Counted from the first letter of the stretch, positions 52,186-61,917 are shown. The stretch: 64,000 nucleotides of DNA from an uncultured Shimia sp. (GCF_947493595.1 NZ_CANLRL010000001.1:496001-560000); one strand, 5' to 3'. Program-made: numbers and translations. The notes: generated by a model from the letters alone, not told the origin.

Positions 52186-55032
52186 ATGGCCGACTATCGG
52201 CAGATCACGGCGGTGTTGGGGCCTACCAACACAGGCAAAACCCACTATGCCATTGAGAGGATGCTGGGCTATCGCACCGGGGTGATAGGCTTGCCGCTGC
52301 GGCTTTTGGCACGCGAGGTCTATGATCGCATTGTGGCCGCGCGTGGCCCCTCTGTGGTGGCGCTGGTCACTGGCGAGGAACGTATTGTGCCGCCGCGTGC
52401 GCAGTATTGGGTGGCGACCGTTGAAGCGATGCCGGAAGGGCTGGGCGCGGATTTTGTTGCCATTGACGAAATCCAGCTGTGTGCAGATCCCGAGCGCGGC
52501 CATGTGTTCACGGATCGGCTTTTGCGGATGCGCGGCACCCAAGAGACACTGTTTTTGGGCAGCGACACCATGCGCGGCACCATTGCGGAGCTGGTGCCGG
52601 AGGCGCAGTTTATGCGGCGTGAACGGATGTCGACGCTGAGCTATTCCGGCAGCCGTAAGATCAGCCGGATGCAGCCCCGTTCTGCAATTGTTGGCTTCTC
52701 AGTGGACAATGTCTATGCGATTGCCGAGCTGATCCGCCGTCAAAAAGGCGGCGCGGCGGTGGTGATGGGGGCGTTGAGCCCGCGCACCCGCAATGCGCAG
52801 GTCGAACTCTATCAAAACGGCGATGTGGATTACCTCGTGGCGACCGATGCCATTGGCATGGGGCTGAACCTCGATATCGACCATGTGGCTTTTGCTTCAA
52901 CCACAAAATTTGATGGTCGCCGTATGCGATCTTTGGCGCCCAATGAGCTTGCGCAAATCGCGGGTCGGGCGGGGCGGGGCATGAGCCACGGCACTTTTGG
53001 CGTGACTGGTGAAGCACCGCCACTGGATGAAGGCGTGGCCGAGGCGATCATGGAGCACCGCTTCACGCCGGTGCGCAAGCTGAACTGGCGCAATGCGGCG
53101 CTGCAATTTGGCACCGTGGATGCGCTGATCAACTCGCTCGAGGTTGGCTCTGACGATGAGTTGTTGATCAAAGCGCGGGAAGCGGATGATTTGCGGGCAC
53201 TCAAATCCGTGTCGCGTGAAGCGGAAGTCATGGCGCGGGCCAGCGACGGGCGGTCAGTGCAACTGTTGTGGGATGTGTGTCGTATCCCGGATTTCCGCGG
53301 CATCAGCCATGCGGAACACGCACAGATGATTGAGCAGATTTTTGGCTTTCTGCATCAAAACGGGCAAGTGCCGGATGATTGGCTAGCCCGGCAGGTGAAG
53401 CGGCTGGATCGCGCCGATGGTGACATTGACACATTGTCGAAACGTCTGGCGTTTATCCGGACGTGGACATATGTCGCACAACGTAAAAACTGGGTAAGTG
53501 ACGAAAACCATTGGCGTGGGGAAACCCGCGCGGTAGAAGATCGCCTATCGGATGCTCTGCATGAGCGTCTAACGCAAAGATTTGTGGATCGGCGCACATC
53601 GGTTTTGATGCGCCGGCTCAAACAGAAGGAGGCCCTTTTGGCCGAAGTGAATGATAAAGGTGAGGTGACCGTCGAAGGTGAATTCGTCGGTCGTCTTGAA
53701 GGGTTCCGTTTCAGTGCGGACAAAGAAGCCAGCGGTCAGGAAGCCAAGACCCTGCAAGCCGCGAGCTTGCAGGCGTTGGCGCCGCAGTTCCATTTGCGCG
53801 CGGATCGGTTTTACAACGCGCCGGATACGGAAATCGACTTTACCGAGCAGGGTGGCCTCATGTGGGGCGAGCATGCTGTTGGCAAACTGGTTGCCGGTGC
53901 AGAACCTCTGAAGCCGATGATCTCCGTCTTTGTGGACGATGAAGCTGGCGCAGAAGTGGCACAGAAGGTGGAACGCCGTCTTCAGCACTTCATTGACCGC
54001 AAAATTGCAGCCCTGTTTGAGCCTCTGCTGAACCTGAGCAAAGACGAAGAGCTAAACGGCCTTGCCCGTGGCTTTGCCTTCCGCATGGTCGAAAACCTTG
54101 GCATCATTCCGCGTGGTGAAGTGGCCACCGAGGTGAAAGAGCTGGATCAGGACGCACGCGGCACGTTGCGCAAGCACGGCATCCGCTTTGGGCAGTTCAC
54201 AATCTTTATGCCACTGCTGCTCAAGCCTGCACCAACTCGTTTGCGTCTGGTGCTGTGGTCTTTGGCGCAAGGCTTGCAGGATTTCCCAGAGTCCCCACCT
54301 CCTGGCTTGGTCACCGTGCCAACCATCAAGGAAGCGCCCCGTGGCTACTACGCCATGTCCGGTTACCGCGCTGCTGGTGAACGTGCGATCCGCATTGACA
54401 TGCTGGAGCGCTTGGCAGACATGCTGCGCGCAGAAGACAGCCGTGGTGGCTTTGAAGCCAAAGCCGACATGCTGTCGATCACCGGCATGACGCTGGAGCA
54501 GTTTTCTGACCTGATGCAGGGCCTTGGCTATGCAGCGGAAAAAGGTGAGCGGGCGAAGGTGAAAGCCGCAGCTGAGCCGACGCCAGCGGAAGAAACGGCA
54601 ACTGAGGAAGTCTCTGCCGAGACCGAGGCGACAGACGTGGCTGCAACGGAGGAAGCCGCCTCTGAAACGGATGCAGCACCTGAAGCCCCCGCCGAAGAAG
54701 CGCCAATTGCGGAGACCGAAGCTGCGCCAGCACCTGAGGCTGCGGCAGAGGCTGAAGTGGAAGTGTTCTACACCTTCACATGGGCTGGCCGTCAGGGTGG
54801 CAACCGCAACCAACAACGCCGTGGTGGTGGCCAAGGTCAGGGCGGCCAACGTCGCAATGATCGTCAAGGCGACAAGCCCCGTGGCAAAGGTGGCAAGCCA
54901 AAAGGCAAAGGTGGCCCGCGTCGCGACAACGGCCCTAAACAGTTCCAGGCCCGTCCTCCGAAAAAGGAGAAGGCGATTGACCCGGACAACCCATTTGCCG
55001 CAGCGCTTATGGGGCTGAAAGGTAAGGACTAA
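52186..55032 (+). CDS. SUV3-like RNA helicase with low-complexity tail
   Basis: A 948-aa superfamily 2 helicase related to mitochondrial SUV3. Walker A GPTNTGKT is at 12-19, DEIQ at 94-97 and motif VI QIAGRAGRG at 257-265. Residues 270-780 include helical and beta modules with no motif I can name. From about 785 there is an E/A-rich repeat stretch, then a short VFYTFTWAGRQ segment, then a Gly/Arg/Lys/Gln-rich RNA-binding-type tail. It is four bases upstream of the S4 gene, so an RNA-metabolism operon is likely. Confidence 0.92.
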   Translation: MADYRQITAVLGPTNTGKTHYAIERMLGYRTGVIGLPLRLLAREVYDRIVAARGPSVVALVTGEERIVPPRAQYWVATVEAMPEGLGADFVAIDEIQLCADPERGHVFTDRLLRMRGTQETLFLGSDTMRGTIAELVPEAQFMRRERMSTLSYSGSRKISRMQPRSAIVGFSVDNVYAIAELIRRQKGGAAVVMGALSPRTRNAQVELYQNGDVDYLVATDAIGMGLNLDIDHVAFASTTKFDGRRMRSLAPNELAQIAGRAGRGMSHGTFGVTGEAPPLDEGVAEAIMEHRFTPVRKLNWRNAALQFGTVDALINSLEVGSDDELLIKAREADDLRALKSVSREAEVMARASDGRSVQLLWDVCRIPDFRGISHAEHAQMIEQIFGFLHQNGQVPDDWLARQVKRLDRADGDIDTLSKRLAFIRTWTYVAQRKNWVSDENHWRGETRAVEDRLSDALHERLTQRFVDRRTSVLMRRLKQKEALLAEVNDKGEVTVEGEFVGRLEGFRFSADKEASGQEAKTLQAASLQALAPQFHLRADRFYNAPDTEIDFTEQGGLMWGEHAVGKLVAGAEPLKPMISVFVDDEAGAEVAQKVERRLQHFIDRKIAALFEPLLNLSKDEELNGLARGFAFRMVENLGIIPRGEVATEVKELDQDARGTLRKHGIRFGQFTIFMPLLLKPAPTRLRLVLWSLAQGLQDFPESPPPGLVTVPTIKEAPRGYYAMSGYRAAGERAIRIDMLERLADMLRAEDSRGGFEAKADMLSITGMTLEQFSDLMQGLGYAAEKGERAKVKAAAEPTPAEETATEEVSAETEATDVAATEEAASETDAAPEAPAEEAPIAETEAAPAPEAAAEAEVEVFYTFTWAGRQGGNRNQQRRGGGQGQGGQRRNDRQGDKPRGKGGKPKGKGGPRRDNGPKQFQARPPKKEKAIDPDNPFAAALMGLKGKD

Positions 55033-55036
55033 GCGC

Positions 55037-55429
55037 GTGAGCGCTCAGTCCCCAAACAGTTCGCCCGCCAAACTACGGGCAGACAAATGGCTTTGGCAGG
55101 CGCGGTTCTTTAAGACCCGTGGCCTGTCGGCCAAAGTCATCACCGGCGGTCATCTTCGCGTAAATGGACAGAAAATTGCCAAGGCCAGTCATGGTGTGAC
55201 AATTGGTGACGTTTTGACCTTTCCACAGGCCAAACGTGTGCGGGTGATTGAGGTTGTTGCCCTTGGGGATCGACGTGGTCCAGCGCCGGAAGCACAAACA
55301 TTATATGACGATTTGACGCCTGAAGAGAAACCTGTTCCCAAGAGCCCCGGCTCTGACGGAAAAGGGCGTCCAACCAAGCGCGATCGCCGCAATCTCGATC
55401 TTATGAAGTCTTCTCGGCTTGAAGATTAA
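55037..55429 (+). CDS. S4-domain RNA-binding protein (Hsp15-like)
   Basis: A 130-aa protein with an N-terminal S4 domain (LRADKWLWQARFFKTRGLSAKVITGGHLRVNGQKIAKASHGV), like HslR which rescues stalled 50S subunits. The C-terminal half is basic (GKGRPTKRDRRNLDLMKSSR). Start is GTG 55037. It belongs to the helicase/S4/fdxA string. Confidence 0.93.
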   Translation: MSAQSPNSSPAKLRADKWLWQARFFKTRGLSAKVITGGHLRVNGQKIAKASHGVTIGDVLTFPQAKRVRVIEVVALGDRRGPAPEAQTLYDDLTPEEKPVPKSPGSDGKGRPTKRDRRNLDLMKSSRLED

Positions 55430-55479
55430 GCCGCTCTGTTTTAGGCAGTTCGCCAAAGCTGATGTGAAAGATCTAAGCC

Positions 55480-55818
55480 ATGACCTACGTCGTTACTGAA
55501 AACTGCGTCGCCTGCAAATACACCGACTGTGTTGAAGTCTGCCCGGTAGACTGTTTCTATGAAGGCGAAAACTTCCTTGTGATCCATCCGGACGAGTGCA
55601 TCGACTGTGGTGTGTGTGAGCCGGAATGCCCTGCGGATGCGATCCGTCCGGACACCGAGCCGGATATGGAGAAGTGGGTGGAGTTCAACCGGAAGTATTC
55701 CGAGCTGTGGCCTGTCATCATCACCAAGAAAGACCAATTGCCCGAAGCCGAAGAGCGCGACGGCGAAAGTGGCAAAATGGAGAAATATTTTTCCGAAGCT
55801 CCGGGCGAAGGCGGGTAA
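55480..55818 (+). CDS. fdxA: 7Fe-type ferredoxin FdxA
   Basis: A 112-aa ferredoxin. Two cluster motifs are visible: [18 protein letters not shown] (3Fe-4S/4Fe-4S ligands) and [16 protein letters not shown] (4Fe-4S), with the long C-terminal tail of the FdxA type. It sits 50 bases after the S4 gene and before carD, a conserved alphaproteobacterial neighbourhood. Confidence 0.96.
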   Translation: MTYVVTENCVACKYTDCVEVCPVDCFYEGENFLVIHPDECIDCGVCEPECPADAIRPDTEPDMEKWVEFNRKYSELWPVIITKKDQLPEAEERDGESGKMEKYFSEAPGEGG

Positions 55819-55935
55819 GCTCTTTGCACAGGCCGATTCGGTCTGAGATTGGGGCAAGATTGCTGTCCAAGCTGTACAATTCAGCCCTAAGGGGCTGATA
55901 CAGAAACACAAAATGCCTATGGAAGCCGGTCGCGC

Positions 55936-55964
55936 TTTCAAGGGGGCGGTTTTTGTGTTATAAT
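55936..55964 (+). promoter_or_regulatory. Probable sigma-70 promoter of carD leader
   Basis: A perfect TATAAT (55959-55964) lies 17 bases after TTTCAA (55936-55941). It is about 150 bases before carD. A TCAGCCC/GGGCTGA hairpin (55881-55898) lies upstream. Confidence 0.55.
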
Positions 55965-55992
55965 CCTGTCACAGAGGACATAACTGCCTGAG

Positions 55993-56025
55993 AGCCATCC
56001 CCGCATTTGCAGAGGGTGGCTTTTT
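55993..56025 (+). terminator. Terminator-like hairpin 1 in carD leader
   Basis: AGCCATCC / GGGTGGCT stem (one G-U pair) followed by TTTTTCT, starting about 20 bases after the presumed transcription start. It could end the fdxA transcript, attenuate carD or release a short RNA. Confidence 0.6.
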
Positions 56026-56045
56026 CTACCAGAGGACATTCCGCA

Positions 56046-56077
56046 TCGGGAAACACTCTTTCCCGAGCGAAATTTTT
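56046..56077 (+). terminator. Terminator-like hairpin 2 in carD leader
   Basis: Perfect 8-bp stem TCGGGAAA / TTTCCCGA with CACTC loop, then GCGAAATTTTTG. It lies 37 bases before the carD start. Confidence 0.5.
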
Positions 56078-56113
56078 GTCTGGCAGGATGGGGGCTCACA
56101 AAGGAAGTACTGC

Positions 56114-56632
56114 ATGAGCAAATCCAAGAAGAACGAGTTCAGCCCGAACGAATACGTGGTCTATCCGGCACACGGCGTGGGGCAGATCATTTCCATCGAA
56201 GAGCAGGAAGTTGCAGGCATGCAGCTGGAGCTTTTTGTGATCTCGTTTGAAAAAGACAAGATGACCTTGCGGGTGCCAACCAACAAAGCCACCGAAATTG
56301 GCATGCGGTGTTTGAGCAGCCCGGACGTGATTGAGCAGGCGATGAAGACCCTGAAGGGCAAAGCCAAGGTCAAACGCGCCATGTGGTCCCGCCGTGCGCA
56401 GGAATACGAGCAGAAGATTAACTCCGGTGATCTGATTGCGATTGCCGAGGTTGTGCGCGACCTGCACCGCACCGATGATCAGCGCGAGCAGAGCTATTCT
56501 GAGCGTCAGCTTTATGAGGCCGCTCTTGAGCGTTTGACTCGCGAAGTGGCTGCTGTTGCCGATGGTGATGAAGCTGCTGCGGCCAAGAAAGTGGACGATG
56601 TTTTGGTGTCTCGCGCACCGGCCGCCGCTTAA
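56114..56632 (+). CDS. carD: CarD-family transcription regulator (CdnL type)
   Basis: A 172-aa RNA-polymerase-binding regulator that stabilises open complexes at rRNA and other promoters. The N-terminal RNAP-interaction domain reads FSPNEYVVYPAHGVGQIISIEEQEVAGMQLELFVI; the C-terminal helical DNA-binding domain includes WSRRAQEYEQKINSGDLIAIAEVVRDL. The long, hairpin-rich leader suggests control after initiation. Confidence 0.95.
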   Translation: MSKSKKNEFSPNEYVVYPAHGVGQIISIEEQEVAGMQLELFVISFEKDKMTLRVPTNKATEIGMRCLSSPDVIEQAMKTLKGKAKVKRAMWSRRAQEYEQKINSGDLIAIAEVVRDLHRTDDQREQSYSERQLYEAALERLTREVAAVADGDEAAAAKKVDDVLVSRAPAAA

Positions 56633-56653
56633 ACGTCTCACACGTGTTTTGAG

Positions 56654-56685
56654 GGGATCGCACCTGAAGGTGCGGTCCCTTTTTT
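56654..56685 (+). terminator. Terminator after carD
   Basis: An 11-bp stem (GGGATCGCACC / GGTGCGGTCCC, one wobble) with TGAA loop and six T. Confidence 0.92.
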
Positions 56686-56751
56686 GTGGCCTATCAAACC
56701 GTTGCGTGAATCCATGTGTTGGCGTTTACTGCCCGTAAAGGAAGGGCGCAC

Positions 56752-57522
56752 ATGGACAACCTCAAGGCAACAGTTGAGCGACTTTATACAGATCACACAC
56801 CAGGCGCGGTAAAGTTCCGCTATGCGCTGATCCTTTTTGATTTTGTCACTATCTTATTTTTCATCGCCACGGCACATGTGCCTTATGGGCCGGGCCTGAT
56901 CCTCGCAAGCCGAGTCACTGGGGTGATCATCTGTCTCGACTTGATTGCGCGCTGGTGGGTGGCAGAGGACCGACGGTTTTTCCTCACGCGGATTTACACC
57001 ATTGCCGATGTGGTGGTGATTGGCTCGCTGTTCATCGACCCGTGGCTCTCTGGCGATTTGGCCTTCCTGCGGGTGCTGCGGGGCCTGCGCCTGATCCATT
57101 CCTACCATCTGCTCTATGATTTGCGCCGCGACAGCCGTTGGTTCCGCACCCACGAGGACGCGGTGATCGCGACTATCAATCTGTTTGTGTTTGTCATGGT
57201 GACCTCGGCGTCCTCTCTGGTTTTTTTCATCGACAAGGCGGCCACTTCCACCCCGTTTATTGACGCGATGTATTTCACCGTGGCGACACTCACGACCACG
57301 GGCTACGGCGACATCACTTTGGACAGTCCCGGCGGCAAGCTGTTCTCGATCTGCGTGATGGTGGGCGGCGTGGCCCTGTTTGTGCAACTGGCGCAAGCGA
57401 TCATAAAGCCACAGAAGGTGCGCCATAAGTGTGAAAGCTGCGGATTGCTGCGCCACGATCCGGACGCGGTGCATTGCAAGCACTGCGGCGCCACGATCTG
57501 TATCGAGACGGATGGCGCTTAG
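56752..57522 (+). CDS. Voltage-gated-type potassium channel with zinc-ribbon tail
   Basis: A 256-aa inner-membrane channel. Predicted helices S1-S6 are present. An S4-like segment FLRVLRGLRLIHSYHLL has Arg every third residue (R107, R110, R113). The K+ selectivity filter TTTGYGD is at 181-187. The cytosolic end is a CxxC...CxxC zinc ribbon (C227, C230, C242, C245), unusual for a small Kv-like channel. ATG 56752 is chosen. The 3' end overlaps the convergent cobS by four bases. Confidence 0.9.
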   Translation: MDNLKATVERLYTDHTPGAVKFRYALILFDFVTILFFIATAHVPYGPGLILASRVTGVIICLDLIARWWVAEDRRFFLTRIYTIADVVVIGSLFIDPWLSGDLAFLRVLRGLRLIHSYHLLYDLRRDSRWFRTHEDAVIATINLFVFVMVTSASSLVFFIDKAATSTPFIDAMYFTVATLTTTGYGDITLDSPGGKLFSICVMVGGVALFVQLAQAIIKPQKVRHKCESCGLLRHDPDAVHCKHCGATICIETDGA

Positions 57523-58283
57523 AAATACTGTGCCAGGATCACGAGGGTGAAAAGCAGGGTGATCTCGGTGATCTGCTGGGTTGCGCCCAAAACATCCCCT
57601 GTCTGTCCGCCAATTTTCACCCGCGCCGAGGCAGAGCAGAGCGCCGCCATGACAAACGCCACACCGGCGAGGATCACGCCGGGCACGCCAACACAGCCAA
57701 AGGCGGTTACACCTGCCAAGGCAAAGCCTGTGAGCGCGCCGGTGCGCGGTGCGCGGCCTTGGGAGTGGCTCAATCCGTCGGAGCGGGCATGAGGCAGGGC
57801 AGCCATAACCAGCGTCATATTGGCGCGAGACAACATCGCCACGGCCAGCAGCCCAAACAGCCAGACGTCAGCCTCGAGCAGGATCGCAACAGCGCCCCAT
57901 CGCGCAGCAAGGGACAGGCATAGTGCGATAACGCCATAGGCGCCAATATGGCTGTCGCGCATGATCTCCAGCCGCCGGGCTTTGTCCCATCCCCCCCAGA
58001 AGCCATCTGCGGTGTCCGCAAGTCCGTCTTCGTGCATCGCACCGCTCATCACCACCATGGCGGCAAGCCAGACCACGGCGGCCAGAACCGGTGGCAGACC
58101 TATTAAAAGCAATCCGGCGGTGGGCAGCGCCGCGAGTAAGGCCAGCGCGGCGCCCGCGATACAATAGGCCCAGGCCGCGCGCGCACCGCGTGAAAAATCC
58201 GCCTTTACCGGCAGACGTGTCAAAAGCGCCAAAGCGGTGTTGATGTCGCGAGGGCGAAACGGTGACGTGTCGGAACTGGCCAT
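57519..58283 (-). CDS. cobS: Cobalamin synthase CobS (adenosylcobinamide-GDP ribazoletransferase)
   Basis: Joins adenosylcobinamide-GDP and alpha-ribazole in the last stage of B12 synthesis. The 254-aa membrane protein shows the family metal motif [37 protein letters not shown] and several hydrophobic helices. It is divergent from cobT, 83 bases apart. No cobalamin riboswitch fits in that gap. Confidence 0.95.
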   Translation of the reverse strand: MASSDTSPFRPRDINTALALLTRLPVKADFSRGARAAWAYCIAGAALALLAALPTAGLLLIGLPPVLAAVVWLAAMVVMSGAMHEDGLADTADGFWGGWDKARRLEIMRDSHIGAYGVIALCLSLAARWGAVAILLEADVWLFGLLAVAMLSRANMTLVMAALPHARSDGLSHSQGRAPRTGALTGFALAGVTAFGCVGVPGVILAGVAFVMAALCSASARVKIGGQTGDVLGATQQITEITLLFTLVILAQYF

Positions 58284-58366
58284 ACCTGCGTCTTTTTCCT
58301 TACTTGCCGGGGGCTGGATATGAGGTAAACAGCGCTAACGTTAAAAATTCAACAGGAGCCCGGCCA

Positions 58367-59377
58367 ATGTCCGCAGAATTCACCACTTTGGCAGAGTTTA
58401 AAACACTTCTGGCGGCAGCACCCGGTGTGGATCAGAATGCCTTGGGCGAAGCCGAAGAGCGCAATGGACAGCTGACCAAGCCGCCGGGCGCCTTGGGCCG
58501 TTTAGAAGATATGGCGATCTGGTATGCAGGCTGGCGTGGCAACCCGCGTCCCAGCATTGACGCGCCACAGGTGATTATCTTTGCGGGCAATCACGGCGTG
58601 ACGGCGCAGGGCGTGTCAGCTTTCCCGGCAGAGGTGACCGCGCAAATGGTGCTGAACTTCCAACATGGTGGCGCCGCGATCAACCAGCTGAGCAAAATGG
58701 CTGGAGCAGATCTGGACGTGATTGCGTTGGACCTGGACAGGCCAACTGCGGATTTCACCCAAGGTCCTGCGATGAGCGAAGCTGAGGTTGTGGCGGCGCT
58801 GCAGGCGGGCTGGAGCGCGGTGAAGGACACCACCGACCTTTTGGTTGTGGGCGAAATGGGCATTGGCAACACCACCAGCGCAGCGGCGATTGCCCATGCG
58901 CTTTATGCTGGTGAGGCAGAAGAGTGGGTTGGCCGTGGCACCGGCGTTGATGAAGCGGGCCTGGCGACCAAGGCACGGGTGGTGCGGGAGGGCGTTGCCG
59001 CCAACAACGCACCCAAGGGCCTGGAGGCACTGCGTTGCCTTGGCGGGCGTGAGTTGGCCGGCATGGTCGGCGCCATGGCGCGCGCACGCGTGCTGCGCGT
59101 TCCGGTGATCCTTGATGGCTTTATCGCCACCGCGGCAGCGGCCACGCTGGGTGAAGAGGTGGATGACGCGCTGGATCACATGATTGCAGGTCACGTAAGT
59201 GCTGAAAGCGCGCATCCGGCCTTGCTGGCGCAGCTTGGCAAAGAGCCGATCCTGAGCCTCAATATGCGTCTGGGTGAAGGCTCTGGTGCGGCTGTAGCAA
59301 TCAACATCCTGAAGGCGGCTGTGGCCACGCATTCCGGCATGGCCACCTTTGCTGAAGCTGGTGTGTCTGACAGCTAA
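58367..59377 (+). CDS. cobT: Nicotinate-nucleotide--dimethylbenzimidazole phosphoribosyltransferase
   Basis: Activates the lower ligand of B12. The 336-aa protein shows [53 protein letters not shown] and the catalytic-region [15 protein letters not shown] 58367 is used, behind AGGAG. Named CobT in the Salmonella scheme (CobU in Pseudomonas). It functions with CobS encoded divergently. Confidence 0.96.
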   Translation: MSAEFTTLAEFKTLLAAAPGVDQNALGEAEERNGQLTKPPGALGRLEDMAIWYAGWRGNPRPSIDAPQVIIFAGNHGVTAQGVSAFPAEVTAQMVLNFQHGGAAINQLSKMAGADLDVIALDLDRPTADFTQGPAMSEAEVVAALQAGWSAVKDTTDLLVVGEMGIGNTTSAAAIAHALYAGEAEEWVGRGTGVDEAGLATKARVVREGVAANNAPKGLEALRCLGGRELAGMVGAMARARVLRVPVILDGFIATAAAATLGEEVDDALDHMIAGHVSAESAHPALLAQLGKEPILSLNMRLGEGSGAAVAINILKAAVATHSGMATFAEAGVSDS

Positions 59378-59389
59378 GAAAACGCCGTT

Positions 59390-59411
59390 GGAGCGCGGTT
59401 AAGCGCGCTCC
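59390..59411. terminator. Hairpin between convergent cobT and antiporter genes
   Basis: Perfect 8-bp stem GGAGCGCG / CGCGCTCC with a 6-base loop, overlapping the antiporter stop codon. There is no T run, so a terminator role is tentative. Confidence 0.4.
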
Positions 59412-61279
59412 TCCGGGTCACTGTCGAGCTGCGCGAGCATTGCGTCCTGCAGCTCTTTCTCCAGAGATTTTGCGCGTTTCTTGTAAGCGTCGTTTTTGGA
59501 CAAGGGCATGTCCTCGTGCCACAGCTGCGCCAATTCCTGCATTGCGTAGCGATCGTGTTTGTAAAACGCCTTTTCCGCCTGCGCCGCCTCATAATCACTC
59601 AGGCCGATGTTTTCCAAAACATAGCGCCCAGCCCGCAGGGAGCTGTCAAACATCTCCCGCACAATGTCGTCTGCGCCAGCTTTGTAGAGCCGGTAGACAT
59701 TGCCGCGATCTTTGGCGCGAGCGATGATATGCAGGTCCGGCCGTTCCCGTCGGGCAAAGGCCACCAACTTGACCGAGGCTTCCATATTGTCCAGCGCCAC
59801 CACCAGAACCCGCGCTTCACGCAGACCCGCAGCGTGCAGGATTTCCGGACGGGTCGGGTCCCCAAAGAAGCCTTTCACGCCAAAGCTGCGCATGTTCTCG
59901 ATGGCCTTCATGTCGTTGTCCAAAACCACAGTCTGATAACCGGAGGAGCGCACCAGACGGTTCACGATCTGCCCAAAACGGCCAATGCCTGCGATGATCA
60001 CCGGACCGGTTTCATCCACCTCATCGTGTTCTCTTTGTTCCTTTTTCTCGCTGCGATCCGAGGTCATTTTTGACAGCACATCATGCAAGATAAATAGCAG
60101 CGGTGTGACCAACATGGTGAGCGCCACGATCAGCAGGTATTTCTCTGCAGCCCAGGCCGGGATCACGTTTTGCTGCTCGGAGAAGGTGATCAGGACAAAG
60201 CCAAATTCGCCTGCCTGTGCAAGGCCCAAGGTGAAGAGCCAGAGGTTGCGATGGCGCAAACCAAAGGCACGGCCCAGCACAAATAGGATCGATGCTTTGA
60301 TGGCGATCAGACCCAGAGTAAGGCCAATGATCTGCCCCGGAGCACGGGCAAAGACGTTGAAGTCAATCTGTGCCCCAACGGTGATGAAGAACAATCCCAG
60401 CAATAGTCCCTTGAACGGTGCAATGTCACTTTCCAGCTCATGTCGGAACTCGGAGTTGGCCAGCAGCACACCGGCCAAGAAGGTGCCAAGGGCAGGGGAC
60501 AGGCCAACCAATTCCATCAGAAGCGCAATGCCGACCACAATCAGTAGCGCCAGCGCGGTGTACATCTCGGGCAAATGCGCGGCGTGGATGAAGCGAAACA
60601 CCGGCCGCATGAGGTAGAGCCCTCCCAGCACGATGGAGCCAACCGCGCCAAGCGTCACCAGCGTCACACCCCAGCCGGGCAAGCCATCTACAAGCGACAT
60701 TGCGTGCTCATCTGTGTGACCACCTTCTGCAATGGCGCCTCCGGTGGCAATTTCCAGCGTTTCTGGCATCGCCAACAGAGGCAGCAGCGCCAGCATGGGG
60801 ATTACGGCAATATCCTGCGCCAAAAGCACCGAGAAAGTTGAGCGCCCGCCGCTGGTCTGCATCAAGCCTTTTTCTGCCAGGGTTTGCAGCACGATCGCGG
60901 TAGAACTGAGCGCAAAGATCAGGCCTGTGGCCACGGCGACATTCACAGAGAACCCCAGGAAGATACAGGCCGTGGCCACCGCGCCAGTGGTCAGGCCAAT
61001 TTGTAGGCCACCAAGCCCCAACAGCTTGTCTTTCATCGCCCAAAGTGCGCGCGGGTCCAGTTCCAAGCCAATGATGAACAGCATCATGACCACGCCAAAT
61101 TCGGCGTAATGCAGCAACTCATCCGCTTCATGTGAGCCAACCAGTCCCAACACGGGGCCAATCAAAATACCGGCTGCCAAATATCCAAGCACCGAGCCAA
61201 GCCCTAGGCGGGAGGAAATCGGCACCGCGATCACCGCGGTGATCAGGAAAATGGTGGCGGTATAAAGGGCGTCTTCCAT
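59399..61279 (-). CDS. CPA2 cation:proton antiporter with TrkA-N domain (Kef-like)
   Basis: A 626-aa inner-membrane antiporter. About twelve hydrophobic helices (1-395) include LGYLAAGILIGP and the glycine-rich GLSPALGTFLAGVLLANSEFRHELESDIAPFKGLLLGLFFI. They are followed by a Rossmann TrkA-N domain (IIAGIGRFGQIVNRLVRSSGYQTVVLDND). It probably exchanges K+ or Na+ for H+. A Kef-type glutathione gate cannot be judged from sequence. No KefF/G-like partner is adjacent. Confidence 0.93.
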   Translation of the reverse strand: MEDALYTATIFLITAVIAVPISSRLGLGSVLGYLAAGILIGPVLGLVGSHEADELLHYAEFGVVMMLFIIGLELDPRALWAMKDKLLGLGGLQIGLTTGAVATACIFLGFSVNVAVATGLIFALSSTAIVLQTLAEKGLMQTSGGRSTFSVLLAQDIAVIPMLALLPLLAMPETLEIATGGAIAEGGHTDEHAMSLVDGLPGWGVTLVTLGAVGSIVLGGLYLMRPVFRFIHAAHLPEMYTALALLIVVGIALLMELVGLSPALGTFLAGVLLANSEFRHELESDIAPFKGLLLGLFFITVGAQIDFNVFARAPGQIIGLTLGLIAIKASILFVLGRAFGLRHRNLWLFTLGLAQAGEFGFVLITFSEQQNVIPAWAAEKYLLIVALTMLVTPLLFILHDVLSKMTSDRSEKKEQREHDEVDETGPVIIAGIGRFGQIVNRLVRSSGYQTVVLDNDMKAIENMRSFGVKGFFGDPTRPEILHAAGLREARVLVVALDNMEASVKLVAFARRERPDLHIIARAKDRGNVYRLYKAGADDIVREMFDSSLRAGRYVLENIGLSDYEAAQAEKAFYKHDRYAMQELAQLWHEDMPLSKNDAYKKRAKSLEKELQDAMLAQLDSDPEERA

Positions 61280-61308
61280 ACGTCCTGTGTCCTATTCTGT
61301 CGCGGCGC

Positions 61309-61764
61309 TCAGGTCGGCAGCGGTGCGTCTCGTTTGAGTTGATCCATGACAATTTGACTTTGCACACGGCTTACGGCGGCATGTGGGAGTAAAACCTCAT
61401 GAATCAAGCGGTTCAACGCATTGAGATCCTCACAATAGGCTCGCAGCAGATAGTCCGCATCACCAGTCAATGTCCATGCGCTGACAATTTCCGCGCGGGT
61501 GCTGATCAACGTGGCAAAGCTTTGCGAATTTTCCGGACCATGGGTGCCCAGCTGCACCTGAATAAACGCTTGTACCGACAGGCCCAGTTTTTGTGGGCTC
61601 AAGCGGGCGTTGTAGCCCTCGATATAGCCTTCTGCTTCCAGCCGTTGTCGCCGCCGTCCTGCCTGACTTGGCGAGAGATTGAGGATCTCTCCCAGCTCTT
61701 GCGCGGTAAGGTGGGCGTTTTTTTGCAGGGCGGAGAGCAGGCGCATGTCGATGGTGTCTAGCAT
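61309..61764 (-). CDS. Lrp/AsnC-family regulator
   Basis: A 151-aa regulator with an N-terminal helix-turn-helix (DMRLLSALQKNAHLTAQELGEILNLSPSQAGRRRQRLEAEGYI) and a RAM ligand-binding domain (SAWTLTGDADYLLRAYCEDL). ATG 61764 is used. It is divergent from hpd, so it probably senses an aromatic amino acid and controls tyrosine degradation. That is inference from position. Confidence 0.92.
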   Translation of the reverse strand: MLDTIDMRLLSALQKNAHLTAQELGEILNLSPSQAGRRRQRLEAEGYIEGYNARLSPQKLGLSVQAFIQVQLGTHGPENSQSFATLISTRAEIVSAWTLTGDADYLLRAYCEDLNALNRLIHEVLLPHAAVSRVQSQIVMDQLKRDAPLPT

Positions 61765-61797
61765 GTGCGTATCTTTCGCATAAAACGTAAACTTTGT

Positions 61798-61810
61798 GCG
61801 TAGACTACGC
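61798..61810. promoter_or_regulatory. Palindrome between Lrp and hpd genes
   Basis: GCGTAG-A-CTACGC is a perfect 13-base palindrome in the shared 153-base promoter region, 34 bases from the Lrp start. Candidate regulator site. Confidence 0.45.
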
Positions 61811-61917
61811 GGAAATTTACCGGATTGCACGTCAGTTCGCGGAGTTTCCGCATGAATGGCGGCGTATTCTTGCCTCAGCGAACATCACTATCCAAGAATC
61901 CCAAAAGGAGACGCGAC

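Noticed and set aside
58284-58366. Cobalamin riboswitch between cobS and cobT
   Set aside because: The gap is only 83 bases and has no B12-box sequence.
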